The notes: generated by a model not told the origin, from the letters alone. A DNA stretch of 64,000 nucleotides from Hanleya hanleyi (GCA_036873755.1 JAVTVY010036975.1:1-64000), one strand, 5' to 3'; counted from the first letter of the stretch, positions 1 to 9,857 are shown. Made by a program: numbers and translations.

Positions 1-572
1 TCAGCCATTGGCCCCGCGGCTTCATCACGGATTTTTTCTTCTTCTTCATCGTTCTGGCCCGTCATGTGTGTGTGGGTGGCTTCATCAGGTGACACTGTCA
101 TTCCAGCCTCTGCGCATTCTATACATATAGTATTTTCTCCATCCGCTTTTTTTTCATTAGTTTCATCTAGTGCGTGTTCGATAGCATGAGCCCATGCCAA
201 TTGGTGGGGTGATCGATCGTCGGGTATAAATAACTGGTCCACCAGAGGGCCTATTTTCTCCAAGGCTGACCACAGAGAGGGAGTTAGGAGGAAACTTCGA
301 GCCGGCTCTTGGTAGCGTCCCACCCGTGGGTAGAGCGCAGTATGGTATACGTAGTTGACCTTGTCCAGGTGGATCAGGTGTCCGTCTAACTCTCCGCTCA
401 ACACTCGTTTAAACTTAGTCCAGCCATCACGCTCTAGTGTCACCCTATCCGATAGAGTCTCAGCGTGCTCAAAGCAAATATTTCCACAATCTTCGACCAG
501 GGTCACTTTAGCATCATACACGTATAACTTCACATTGGGTGTAAGCGTCAGGATGGCTTGGAGTGATGACAT
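1..572 (-). CDS. PC4-like small protein, copy 1 (3' end off the window)
   Basis: This minus-strand frame is open from an ATG at 572-570 to the window edge (190 codons, no stop). It is the paralogue of the gene at 951-1337. The protein has two similar halves. Each has strand-like residues followed by a motif of the type VTLERDGWTKFKRVL (about residues 44-58) or FLLTPSLWSALEKI (about 95-108). These resemble the 'ISLNPEQWSQLKE' signature of transcriptional coactivator PC4/p15, a single-stranded-DNA-binding fold. The tail (after about residue 140) is acidic and contains a CxxC. The ATG is chosen because it lies 54 nt from a TATA box exactly as in copy 2, and because similarity to copy 2 begins there. 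The PC4 link is my reading of a short motif, not a database match. No intron is visible. The real function is unknown. Confidence 0.6.
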   Translation of the reverse strand, partial: MSSLQAILTLTPNVKLYVYDAKVTLVEDCGNICFEHAETLSDRVTLERDGWTKFKRVLSGELDGHLIHLDKVNYVYHTALYPRVGRYQEPARSFLLTPSLWSALEKIGPLVDQLFIPDDRSPHQLAWAHAIEHALDETNEKKADGENTICIECAEAGMTVSPDEATHTHMTGQNDEEEEKIRDEAAGPMA

Positions 573-625
573 GCTTCCTCTCAATGTCGAACGGAGAATG
601 ATACCCACTCTGTCTCTTCCCCTCG

Positions 626-633
626 TATTTATA
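626..633 (-). promoter_or_regulatory. TATA box of PC4-like copy 1
   Basis: TATAAATA on the minus strand, followed by a GAGGGGAAGAGACAGAGTG-type block. The same block and the same 54-nt spacing to the ATG occur at copy 2, so the promoter was duplicated with the gene. Confidence 0.65.
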
Positions 634-752
634 GGGCCTATTCTGTGAGAGGCGGGTCGTGTGCAGAGAATACTTTATCGACCACAGGAACTATTTGTTG
701 CAAAGCCGTCTGTTAATCACTGTAGACGTCTCCTTTTTTCCCGACCGCCGCA

Positions 753-1337
753 TCACGGACTTTCCCCTTCGTTCGCTCCCGTCACAAGTGTGTCGATCTC
801 TTCCCGGGGTGACACTGACCCTCTAGCCGCTGTGCATTCTTTACATATAGGCCTTTTTTTCCCGGCTGTAGTATCTGGTTTACAGAAACAAAATTCTGCC
901 TTATGTAGTCTTTCATGCGGTTCAGCGAACGCGTCTTCTATAGCACGAACTCACGCTAATTGCTCAGGTGATCGATCGTCCGGTGACAATAACTGGTCTA
1001 CAATAGGCATTATTTTCTTCAAGGCTTCCCACACAGAAGGAGTTAGGCTGATACTGCGCGATGGCTCTTTGTACCGGCCTAGACGTATGCGAAGGGATGG
1101 TAGGGTATAGACGTACATGGCATTATCCAGGTGGATGAGCTCTCCGTCCAATTCTCCGCTCAACACGCGTTTAAATTTATTCCACCCATCACGCTCTAGT
1201 GTCACCGGATTCCATAGCATTTCAGCGGGTGTCCAGTAAATAGCTAGATCGTCTTTCGCCAGTTTGACTTTATTTGCATACACGTATAACCGCACACTAG
1301 GTGTAAGAGGCAAGATGGCTCGTAGTGGTAGCGACAT
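753..1337 (-). pseudogene. PC4-like copy 2, shortened by an in-frame TGA
   Basis: The ATG at 1337-1335 opens a 128-codon frame that stops at TGA 953-951. Copy 1 has TGG (Trp) at the aligned position. Past the TGA the frame stays open for 65 codons to TGA 755-753, and this stretch still aligns with the copy 1 tail, including an 'ICxEC' motif and a 'SVSP' segment. The two PC4-like motifs (NPVTLERDGWNKF and SISLTPSVWEALKKI) both lie before the premature stop, so a shortened product with both halves could still be made. The 32 extra upstream residues of the longest frame overlap the TATA box and are unlikely to be translated. I read this as a recent nonsense change; stop readthrough is possible but nothing shows it. 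Confidence 0.6.
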
Positions 1338-1390
1338 GCTTGCTCTCAATGTCCAACGGTAAATGATACACACTCTGTCTCTTCCCCTCG

Positions 1391-1398
1391 TATTTATA
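1391..1398 (-). promoter_or_regulatory. TATA box of PC4-like copy 2
   Basis: TATAAATA on the minus strand, 54 nt before the ATG at 1337. It lies only 4 nt beyond the stop codon of the upstream gene (stop at 1402), which leaves almost no intergenic space. Such packing is usual in DNA viruses and large self-replicating transposons and unusual in animal host genes. Confidence 0.65.
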
Positions 1399-1401
1399 GT
1401 G

Positions 1402-1728
1402 TCAATACCACAGCGCCAGGGTGAATAGGGCACAGACTAGTATGACGCCAACCAGCCGGCGCTGGTTCCGGCGTGAGCGCTCCTGGTCCATAGCGCGAGC
1501 ATCAAGGATGGCTGTCATAGTCCAGTAGTGGTGAGTGATGGCACGCCTGTCCATCGAGTGCACTCTGTGGAGGACCGCTTCTGTGAACTCGTTCAGGATC
1601 TGGCGTCGTCCCTCGTTGTCGTCGCCATCTGCAAACATGGACCGGACCACTGCTCGGTAACCCGTGAATGAATTCACCACGGTGGCATACTGTAAAATGC
1701 GAGTCGCATGGGGCTGGATCTCCGCCAT
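1402..1728 (-). CDS. Small protein with C-terminal membrane segment
   Basis: A 108-residue product beginning MAEIQPHATR is predicted. The longest frame starts 13 codons earlier (1767), but that ATG sits 2 nt from a TATA box, so the transcript should begin inside it; ATG 1728-1726 is preferred. The body is mostly helical and charged. The last about 17 residues (LVGVILVCALFTLALWY) form a hydrophobic segment preceded by RRNQRR, the layout of a tail-anchored membrane protein with its body in the cytosol. I recognise no family. It lies head-to-tail with the PC4-like genes and probably belongs to the same viral-like or transposon-like unit. Intronless. Confidence 0.5.
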   Translation of the reverse strand: MAEIQPHATRILQYATVVNSFTGYRAVVRSMFADGDDNEGRRQILNEFTEAVLHRVHSMDRRAITHHYWTMTAILDARAMDQERSRRNQRRLVGVILVCALFTLALWY

Positions 1729-1768
1729 GGCTCTGTAGAAATGAAGGTGTGGGATACAGAGGGACATG

Positions 1769-1775
1769 TTTTATA
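1769..1775 (-). promoter_or_regulatory. TATA box of the tail-anchored gene
   Basis: TATAAAA on the minus strand, 41 nt before the preferred ATG at 1728. It is the third minus-strand TATA box in 1.2 kb, one for each reading frame. Confidence 0.55.
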
Positions 1776-2154
1776 GACCAGATGTAGCTCTACGGGTGTA
1801 GTCCGTGATACGTACTATTCTGATGGGTTAGTCCAAAAAAAGGGAGCAACAACAACAACACAGATTACAGATCAATCCTTTTATTATGCGTGAACAACAT
1901 AGAAATGCATGTACTGACCTGTCTGTGGGAGGTTTCCCACAATGGCGTTCACCTTCGCGTCTTTTCGTGTACGTCCGTGTCTTTTCGTTAAAGTCCGTGT
2001 ATCAGATGACAAATACCCAGAACCAAGTCAGTACATGCATCCCATAGTCCCAGGTCACGCCCGATTCACGCAGACCGGAAGTGACGTCATACACCTGCGC
2101 ACAACCGTGATGGAAAAAAACCAGAACCAAGTCAGTACATGCATTCCATACAGG
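1776..2154. other. Spacer with a duplicated 28-mer and an ETS-CRE site
   Basis: No gene seen. The block starting 'cagaaccaagtcagtacatg' occurs at about 2019-2046 and again at about 2122-2149. A composite CCGGAAGTGACGTCA (ETS plus CRE half) lies at 2075-2089. A CAA triplet run sits near 1850 and a minus-strand AATAAA at 1880-1885. Confidence 0.5.
2075..2089 (+). promoter_or_regulatory. ETS-CRE composite motif, copy 1
   Basis: CCGGAAGTGACGTCA, joining an ETS core (CCGGAAGT) to a full CRE (TGACGTCA). Identical 15-mers occur at 9843-9857 and 11131-11145, and reversed at 7701-7715, always inside repeats. Whether any is active is unknown. Confidence 0.5.
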
Positions 2155-2245
2155 CAGAATGCAGGCAGGCAAGCAAGGCAGGGATGCAGGCAGGCAGGCA
2201 GGCGGGCAGGCAGGCAGGCAGGGAGACAGGTCAGGTCAGGTAAGT
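2155..2245 (+). repeat. (GGCA)n microsatellite
   Basis: Imperfect caggcaggcagg tandem array, merging into gtcaggtcagg at its end. The Arg/Gly/Gln-rich frames here are translations of the repeat. Confidence 0.85.
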
Positions 2246-2289
2246 CAGATTGAATACACCCCTTTCCCTAAAAATGGACTCCTTTTATA

Positions 2290-2835
2290 TCCAATTGACC
2301 TCATTTGCATATTTTCAAAAGGGTGGACAACAAACAGGCCGCCATTTTGAAACACACCACCCATAACACACACAAACAAGCCGCCATTTTGAAAAAAACC
2401 CAAAGACCTCATTTGCATATTTTCAGTAACAACTGGCCGCCATTTTGAAGCCGACCACCCCTAACATACAAAAACAAGCCGCCATTTTGAAAATTAAGCC
2501 ACCCTGAGGGGAAAAACCCAAAGACCTCATTTGCATAATGTGGACAACTACAGGCCGCCATTTTGAAACCGACCACCCCTAACATACAAAAACAAGCCGC
2601 CATTTTGAAAATATGCAAATGAGGACTGGGGTGAAACAAGTGCAATTGTCCACCATTTTGAAACCGACCACCCCTCACATACAAAAACAAGCCGCCATTT
2701 TGAAAATATGCAAATGAGGGGTGAGACAAGTGCAATTGTCCACCATTTTGAAACCGACCACCCATCACATACAAAAACAAGCCGCCATTTTGAAAAAACC
2801 AATCACCTCATTTGCATAAACTCATTTGCATCAAC
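2290..2835. repeat. Tandem array of YY1-like and octamer motifs
   Basis: About ten imperfect units of roughly 45-95 bp. Eight carry GCCGCCATTTTGAA and two carry CACCATTTTGAA. The first form reads AAAATGGCGGC on the other strand, a match to the YY1 consensus. ATGCAAAT or its complement ATTTGCAT, the POU octamer, appears about seven times between them. The minus-strand frames of 84-123 residues here are repeat translations. No gene. Confidence 0.8.
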
Positions 2836-2878
2836 TCACGCATGCGCACACACACCATTCCACCCCAAAAATAAATTC

Positions 2879-2890
2879 TGCGCATGCGCA
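2879..2890. promoter_or_regulatory. NRF1-type palindrome
   Basis: TGCGCATGCGCA, a perfect match to the NRF1 consensus. The same 12-mer is at 11222-11233 inside another repeat of this block. Confidence 0.45.
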
Positions 2891-2933
2891 GTGAGGCGCT
2901 ATCCCCTCCAAAGACTTGTTGTATACTACTCAC

Positions 2934-3232
2934 GACGTCGCCTTCCGGTATTTTAGGACAAAATCGAGCTGCGCATGCTTAGAGAGCAGCTATTGCGATG
3001 TGGGTCGTATGGTGAGGCCGCCATTTGATGAATGAGCTCTGCCACTATCGACGAAGAAAATGTCGGCGTAAATAAATAATGCTCATCCTGCATTATCGTA
3101 TAGCTTTTAAACGGTGTTTAGTCCATGCTTGGAATGATACCTGTAATGAAATTATCTCTCGGAAAGTCTGTAACTCGCTGTGTTGTACTGTACACATTAT
3201 ATTTTCGCTTCCAAAAGATATACGCAACCCCC
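2934..3232 (+). repeat. Inverted repeat arm A
   Basis: About 300 bp that reappear reversed at 15124-15446 with roughly 80-90 percent identity by eye. Both copies keep a frame containing 'NSLCCTV' and 'VHAWND'. In this copy arm B follows about 100 bp away; on the other side A' and B' are separated by a 2.9 kb insert. Confidence 0.75.
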
Positions 3233-3335
3233 ACATCCGTACACGCATGTCCTTACAGTATACCTCCTTATGTTACTACATTGACGAGGGCGTTGAAAAT
3301 ATCCTTTTATTTACTGCTGTCCAACACTGTATACC

Positions 3336-3560
3336 GGTACTCAACCTGTCACGTCCCGACAGATTGTAGTAGATCTTTCAGCTTTCAATTTAGCGAAGAG
3401 AGAAAAAAGAAATTATGATGGAATTGAAGTTATTTTACTGTGAGAATTATGTTCTCTCTACTCTTTTTAAAAATTGATTGAAGAATATCAGTTTTTCTGC
3501 ACTCTTCGAATTATCCGGCATTTCCACTATCGTACTAGACGTTTGACGACAATTGAACTT
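3336..3560 (+). repeat. Inverted repeat arm B
   Basis: Begins near 'acctgtcacgtcccgacag' and contains 'gatggaattgaagttatttt'. It pairs in reverse orientation with 11850-12215. Small indels separate the copies, so the duplication is old. Confidence 0.75.
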
Positions 3561-4260
3561 CAAATTTAATACGAGTTCCTGGAGTTCGGGTAGGTTGCTT
3601 TTAACTCATGGCCTTAGACAATGGGTGCATGCCCCCCCCCCCCAAATATTTGCAAGACAAACAAAAAATACATATTTCCCACTAAGTGTTTGTCAGAGGG
3701 GAAAGTGGTCGAGCAGAGGAAACGAGGCATCTTTAAGCATACAGTTAATAGGGGAGTTCCGAATTATTTTTTACATCTAGACTGCTGGCGCTCGTGTTGT
3801 TAAGAGCTCAGAGTGATTCTTGGCCTTATTTCCTACGAAAATCTGTCGTCGATAATTGCATGGAATTCAGTTTCTAATTTAAGAAAGTTTCACCCACGTT
3901 CCATCGTGTTTCTGACAGCTGAACGAATTCTACTCGCATATTCAAGATTACAATATATAAACGCTCTAAATGGACATCGGACATCCATTTAGCATCTATA
4001 TTCGGACAAAAGAAAATAGAGGAAAGGACACACACATATATGTTCCCAATTTTAATAATGAAATCTTTAATTTTGAAATCTTTGGTATGTGTGTGGTGGG
4101 GTGGGGGAAGGGGGGGGGGAGGGGGTGAAGACTATCCCGTTCTGTGACTTAAAATCATTCTAAAGCAATAACTTTGCCCAAGAGACATTTGTCCGTGTGC
4201 AGTCTTCAATGTCACAATTCGTAATCCAGAATTGACATCTCTAATGCCGCATTATGTTAC
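3561..4260. other. Gene-free stretch with homopolymer tracts
   Basis: No coding signal. It contains a C tract near 3633-3642 and a G-rich tract near 4095-4125, both places where assembly length errors are likely. Confidence 0.5.
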
Positions 4261-4261
4261 A

Positions 4262-5902
4262 ATGCTGGCGAGTTGTTCTTTCTTATCTTCATTAATGATT
4301 TGCCTTTATATTTACAAAATAACATTGATATGTATGCAGACGATTCTACGCTCTACACTACCGGAAATAGCGTCGAGGAACTTGAAAACAATTTATCTGT
4401 TGATATGGTAAATCTGTCCGTTTGGTGTAGGGAAAACCACATGTTAGTAAATGCTGCAAAAACCAAGGTCATGGTTATAACGTCCCATCAAAAAAGCGCA
4501 CATTTGAACCAAATATGGACTTGATCCTTAATAATCAAACTTTATCAAAAACTGAAAACGAAAAGCTTTTAGGTGTTTCCTGAACAGTAATTCATCATGG
4601 GAAACTCAAGTTGAATATATTTGTGACAAACTCTGCCAAAAATTGGCACTGTTCAGGCGTATACGCCAGTTATTGCCATTGTGTACCCGTATAGCATTTT
4701 ATACTAATTATATTTTACCCACAATGGACTATTGTTCTATTGTTTGGGGAAATTGTGACCAATATAGCCAGGAAAAGCTTTTTAAATTACAAAAACAAGC
4801 AGTGCGTCTGGTTCACGGTGCTGATCGATATGATCACACTCAACCTATTTTTATTTTACTGAGATGGCTTCCACTTAAGGATCGTCTTTTATACCACAAA
4901 GGTATCCAAATGTACAAGATTTTTAACAGGTTATGCCCGAGTTACTTCAGTGACATATTTTTCTTTAACCCTATCTGGCCTGGGCGATTTGGGGTGTGTC
5001 GCAGCCTGGAGGAGGGGGGGGGGGCGGAAAGTGCCCCCCTATATTTTCTCTACCACTAAGGCTAGAGCGCTGAAACTTACCACACAGTATCTTGGGTTCA
5101 AGCTCTACCGGAAAATGTAAAAAAAACCAAGATGGCCACCATGATGACGTCACAGTGAGGTCATCTTCTCGGAAGCCATTTTTCGGCCTTTTTGGGGTCG
5201 ATTTTTCGAAATTTTCATTTTTCAGATTTTTCTCTCGAAAAAAATCTGATAAAATAGAGAATAATTAGTTTTGCATAAATAATATACTTTCAAGGCCTTT
5301 TAGGCAAGGAAAATGTGAAGAAATGGACCGAAAAGATGAAAAACACGACTTTTTGCGGATACCACATGGCCGCCATTTTGAATTTACCCATGATCCTCTA
5401 CCCGGGGGTATATGAAAATAGACTCAAAATGACCCCAATAAGATAAGCTTAAAAGTCACCAAGTTTCAGCCTCCTCGGTTTTGTCGTTTCGGAGCAGCAG
5501 AGAAAAGTTCACTAGGGGGGCACTTTCCGCGCCCCCCCCCCCCGCCAGGCCAGGTAGGGTTAAGAACCTTACGTTCATCGACGAATCATCACTTTTATCT
5601 ACTCAAAATTAGAACCGAATTGTTCCGAAAAAGTTTGTTCTATTCCGGAGCTAAACTGTGGAACGACCTTTATTATCACTGAAAACTGCGCCTTCACTGA
5701 AGAGTTTTAAAAGGAATTATTATCAATATCTTATATCAAATATTTAATATATATATACAGTTTCTAGTCATTAATTTCACCGATGTCTTCTGTTGATATA
5801 CTTTTATACCATGTTTGTGTATTTCTTTGTATATATGTATATTTTTCTATCGACCCTGTGGAAGACCGGCTGAACGGGCCGTCGACTTTAAAGTTCATTA
5901 TT
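4262..5902 (+). pseudogene. 5'-truncated jockey/CR1-like LINE, reverse transcriptase remnant
   Basis: The first recognisable residues are FLIFINDLPLYL, followed by the catalytic YADDS box and then 'LNAAKTKVM'-like residues (here VNAAKTKVMVI). This order (INDLP, YADD, NxxKTK) is the palm domain of non-LTR reverse transcriptases. After a frame change at about 4525-4640 it continues with LFRRIRQLLP, FYTNYILPTMDYCSIVWGNC and KLQKQAVRLV, the usual C-terminal region of jockey/CR1-type ORF2. A TTAA-flanked element interrupts it at 4965-5563, and the C-terminus resumes after that (a 'SGAKLWNDL' segment near 5650). The 3' UTR ends near 5902. Upstream RT motifs and the endonuclease are absent, the normal outcome of 5' truncation. 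Inactive. Confidence 0.85.
4965..5563. mobile_element. TTAA-flanked MITE, copy 1
   Basis: TTAA at 4965-4968 and 5560-5563 bracket a 591-bp element ending CCCTATCTGGCCTGGG / CCAGGCCAGGTAGGG. G- and C-tracts lie just inside the ends. A TTAA target site fits Kolobok or piggyBac-type transposases. It sits inside the LINE, so it is the younger insertion. Relatives are at 22583-22944 and 29433-30018. Confidence 0.85.
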
Positions 5903-5903
5903 A

Positions 5904-7326
5904 GGGGACCAGGTCCGGTTCGTTCGGATTATTCTTATTATTCCACATGATTTTGCGCCACAGATATCTCAAGAACAATGCGGTGGATTAAGACCAAACT
6001 TACAGGATATGTTCTGGGGGATGAGGTCTAATGCATATACTAAGTTGATTCTGATTGGTCAGATGTCTTGGCGGCCATCTTGGATTAGGCTTAAAACCTT
6101 CAACGATCTTCTCCTCTGAAACCGCTGAACCGATCGCTATGAAACTTGGTACATATGATCAATGGACAGAGTTCTCCCATATTATGACTTATAAAGTTCA
6201 TCCGTTAAAAAGATGGCCGCCATCGACCAATCAAAATGGTCGGATTTTCAAGTAACGGATTTTGACCGGAAAAGTTATGAAATATATGTTATCGGACATG
6301 GCGATCACGAATATGTAAAAATTGTGCTCTTAGGTCACGTGGTTTGGCCGCCATCTTGAATTCTGTGAAACACTTTGCCAATTTTGCAACGGCTTTTTCT
6401 CTTGAACCCTGATAGATACGGATTTCTAGGTCACTGCGATATATCGGGAAGGCCATTGTCTGTTGCTCTGAAAGCAAATATTTTCGATTGGCTGAATGGT
6501 TTGGCGGCCATATTGGATTTAGCGCTAAACCTTCAACGATCTTCTCTTCTGAAACCGCTGCTCCGATCGTTGTGAAACTTGGTACACATGATCAATGGAC
6601 AGAGTTTTCCAATATTATGACTTATAAAGTTCATCCGTTAAAAAAGATGGCCACCATCGACCAATCAAATTGGTCGGATTTTCAAGTAACGGATTTTGAC
6701 CGGAAAAGTTATGAAATATATGTTATAGGACATGGCGATCACGAATATGCAAGAATTTTGCTCCTATGTCACGTGGTTTGGCCGCCATCTTGAATTCTGT
6801 GAAAAACTTTGACAATTTTGCAACGGCTTATTCTCTTGAACCCTGATAGATACGGATTTCTAGGTCACTGCGATGTATCGGGAAGGCCATGGTCTGTTGC
6901 ACTGAAAGCAAATATTTTCGATTGGCTGAACGGTTTGGCGGCCATATTGGATTTAGCGCCAAACCTCCAACGATCTTCTCTTCTGAAACCGCTGCTCCGA
7001 TCGTTGCGAAACTTGGTACACATGATCAATGGATTGAGTTCTCTCATTCTTAGAGGTAAAAACTTCATGCGTTAAAAAAGATGGCCACCATCGACCAATC
7101 AAAATTGTTGGAATATGAACACACGGATTTTGTGATAAACCTTATCCATATTGCAAGCGTTTGTTCTCTTGAACCTTGATAGGTACAGATTACTAGGCTG
7201 CTGAGATATATTGGGAAGGCTATTGTCTGTTGCACTGTATGCAAAATACTGTTGATTAGCTGAACCGTTTGTCGGTCACATTCCGGCATAGGCCTCGATA
7301 CTAGGCCCTGTGTAGACCTGGTCCCC
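5904..7326. mobile_element. Element with perfect 12-bp ends and a 433-bp satellite core
   Basis: Perfect 12-bp inverted ends GGGGACCAGGTC (5904-5915; 7315-7326) enclose three tandem copies of a roughly 433-bp unit. 'ggcggccat' recurs at about 6070, 6503 and 6937. Each unit carries two or three GGCCGCCATCTTG/AAGATGGCCGCC motifs. ATT-rich microsatellite flanks both sides. The frames of 62-101 residues repeat with the unit and are not genes. Confidence 0.7.
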
Positions 7327-7348
7327 GGCTCGATGCTGCTCGCAGCTC

Positions 7349-7371
7349 CAATTATTATTATTATTATTATT
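7349..7371 (+). repeat. (ATT)n microsatellite
   Basis: Run of att triplets immediately beyond the right end of the 5904-7326 element. Confidence 0.8.
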
Positions 7372-7578
7372 AGATATTGTGTTTGACCATTAATATGATT
7401 CAGTCACTGAACTGAATACTGAAATTACCACTTAAAGCCATTTTATTTCTCGTAGATTCAACATTCAAGAAATCACACGCGTTTTTGTCCCAGCGTGAAT
7501 TTGCCATTGCGTGGTACCGGAAGCATTACCTTGCCGAATTAACCGGGAAATAAACAACGCAGGTCGGTTGTTAGTAGT

Positions 7579-7795
7579 ATACAGAGGTAATTTCGAGTAG
7601 CATTGGTGTCAGTGCGCCTGCGCGAGAAAGTGAAAGTGTTGTGCGCAGGAGTTCTGGGGAGGTCATGAGGAGGTGTGCGCAGGAGTGGTCTGCGCAAATT
7701 TGACGTCACTTCCGGTCTGGGTGAATCGGGCGTGACCTTGGGGATGTAATTCTCCGCGGTGATGCGATCTGGCGGTGATGCGGTCTGCCTCCGCG
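7579..7795 (-). repeat. Inverted repeat arm C with ETS-CRE site
   Basis: Pairs in reverse orientation with 11057-11270, close to 90 percent identical by eye. It includes a reversed ETS-CRE composite at 7701-7715 and repeated 'tgcgcag' half-palindromes. Confidence 0.75.
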
Positions 7796-7850
7796 ATGCA
7801 AAGCCTGACTAGTAGCGTGTGCGGACAATATTACTTGTTTTACCTGTACC

Positions 7851-8864
7851 GAATCTTAATAAATTAATATCCTATATGCTTCTCTATCGTATGGTCGCTA
7901 CAGGATCTTATACTCGCCGATCTTCCTCCGTGTTCTGTGATGTCATGTCATGAATATGCAGTGCTGCAAACGGACCAATCACATCCGTTTTAGTAGCGGC
8001 ATTTCCACTCCCAACTCGACGCTCGGCCCAACCGAGAAAAGGTGACATCGGCTCCCGCGCTGTTTCATGTCAGACGTCTGGATTAAATGACATCAATTTA
8101 AACAGGAATTATACTATCTATAAATGACGGTATTATGACAGGGAAAGTCCTAAAAATGCAACGACGAAACATCCGAGCTAAGTATGCATGCAGCGCACAA
8201 CTGTCAGCTGGAAATGAGTAAGCGAGCGAGCGAGCGATCAACCCCTTTCAACTTCACAACGTATTGGCGAAATTTCTGACAGAAAAGTCGACTCGTTGTA
8301 AGAGACATTTTAAAGTCTGACATACCTTTGTACCTACTATTATCTTTTCCAGTCGGATTAGGGTATAATTGCGCCAAATATTCGCAAAATTTTGTCCATA
8401 AAGGGTCCTCGTGGCTGCTGCCCGAGCTATTTTTCGCAGTCGCTGGACGAAGAGGCTCTGAACAGGTCGGTGGACGTAATTTCGTCGAGCGATTGAATTA
8501 TTTCTGTATATCGGGTATTTTCTGTGCAATATTTCTATTTCATCATAGTGGAACTTCATCAGAAAATTGATTGAATCAGTGAAAGTAAATCTCGAAAGCG
8601 AGAATCGAAAAGAAATGTTGATATTTCTTGTTTTACCGCTGGAATATTCCTGATTTAGGTATACGAATTACCCCTATAGAGCCTGTAGTCGGCTGTATCG
8701 ATCAAATCCGAGTCATGTCACCAGAGAATACAGAAGATGGGCTACGATTGGTCAAGAGTTTGAAGTCCCAGATGTAAACAAAACACGAAGGGAGATCGGA
8801 GAGTATAAGATCCTGTAGCGACCATACGATAGAGAAGCATATAGGATTTTAATTTATTAAGATT
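7851..8864. mobile_element. 1-kb element with about 85-bp inverted ends
   Basis: Left end 'gaatcttaataaattaatat' is mirrored at 8864. The arms share 'ctctatcgtatggtcgctac' and 'aggatcttatactc'. 'GTACC' lies directly outside both ends, a possible target duplication. No coding capacity recognised, so probably a non-autonomous DNA transposon. Confidence 0.7.
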
Positions 8865-8880
8865 GTACCTGTACCATCAA

Positions 8881-9130
8881 TGCCGGGGAAGAACCTTATC
8901 TACCATCGTACAGATGTTTGACGAGTAGGCCGAGGACCGAGATGTACACGTATATGACTGGCCGTCCATCGTTTCAATGTACAAGCCCCGTTCTGGGCTT
9001 AAGTTTTTTCACGTAAAGCCCCCAGTTCTGGGCTTAAGTTCTATCGATTTCATGTACAAGCCCCTGTTCTGGGCTTCGGTTTTCACGTGGTTGTTCTCAC
9101 GTTGTTGTTGTTATTTATTGTTGAATAAAA
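8881..9130 (+). pseudogene. Decayed relative of the 28-kb gene, last exon and 3' UTR
   Basis: After a 'cag' acceptor the frame at 8915 reads M-F-D-E-stop-A-E-D-R-D-V-H-V-Y-D-W. It aligns with T-F-D-E-Y-P-E-P-E-V-R-N-V-L-V-Y-D-W of the second exon at 28267-28332, with a TAG in place of the Tyr codon. The following untranslated part ('ttctgggctt' three times, then 'tggttgttctcacgttgttg') also resembles sequence after 28332 and ends with AATAAA near 9123. The transposon at 7851-8864 lies where the first exon would be. Confidence 0.5.
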
Positions 9131-9135
9131 AACAA

Positions 9136-9760
9136 AATGAGATCTCACAAAAAAAAACCCCTCTGTCTCGTGTGTTTTCTGTGTGAGCATAAAACAAGCG
9201 ACCATGAAGGTTATAGCAGACATGTGGGAATCAGTCAAACTGGCCTTGAACACCGTGGAAAAAGTAGCTAATCAGTGACCTAGGATGGGGCCAAATGTAA
9301 CCAATCAATGCCCATAAAACAAAGCAAGAGCACTGCAGTAAAATAGAGAGCCAATGAAATCGGCTCACAGACCAAGTACATGTTTTGGTCTAGGTTAAGA
9401 GCGGGCATTCCATCACAAATTTTTTGACGAGGAGTTACAAGTTACAAGAGCAACAAGTGGAGTGAAAAAAACTATAGAGGTTCGAGATGCGGGTAAAGAC
9501 CAGGAAGATGGCGAGTGGATACACCTATAGATTATGTTTATTACTATAAGTTCCATGATTTCATGTATCTTTTCGTGCCAATACGGTTCTAAGGGAAAAC
9601 TGAGGGTTCCCCACTGGCCATTTAACATGGGCATAGTGCTGGCGATCTTGTCGGGGACCCTGTGCATTCCATGGGTGCTTCGGGAGAGCGGATAAAGGCT
9701 ATCTATTGGCCCGGAGAGGGCCGAACATTGCCGGAAGGGGGATATTGACCTTTTAACCTG
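9136..9760. other. Gene-free stretch
   Basis: Nothing convincing. A minus-strand 84-codon frame (9413-9667) has no splice or family support. Confidence 0.4.
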
Positions 9761-9842
9761 GATGTGATCTTTGACCTTTTGACTCGAAATTCACCCGCGC
9801 ACTTCCGGTGTTCGGAGGTAGTTTTTTTGGTCATTCTGAAAA

Positions 9843-9857
9843 CCGGAAGTGACGTCA
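9843..9857 (+). promoter_or_regulatory. ETS-CRE composite motif, copy 3
   Basis: Same 15-mer as at 2075, followed by 'cacacttgcgcag'. The surrounding 9764-9930 shares phrases with arm C but is more diverged. Confidence 0.45.

Noticed and set aside
951..953. Selenocysteine at the TGA of PC4-like copy 2
   Set aside because: The paralogue has Trp, not Cys, at this place and no SECIS-like hairpin was recognised.
355..1110. Plus-strand frames of 97 and 149 codons opposite the PC4-like genes
   Set aside because: They are not conserved between the two tandem copies, while the minus-strand frames are, and the TATA boxes face the minus direction.
2409..2956. Frames of 82-123 codons over the YY1-type array
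   Set aside because: They repeat with the array units (QNGGLFLYVRGG and similar) and simply translate the repeat.
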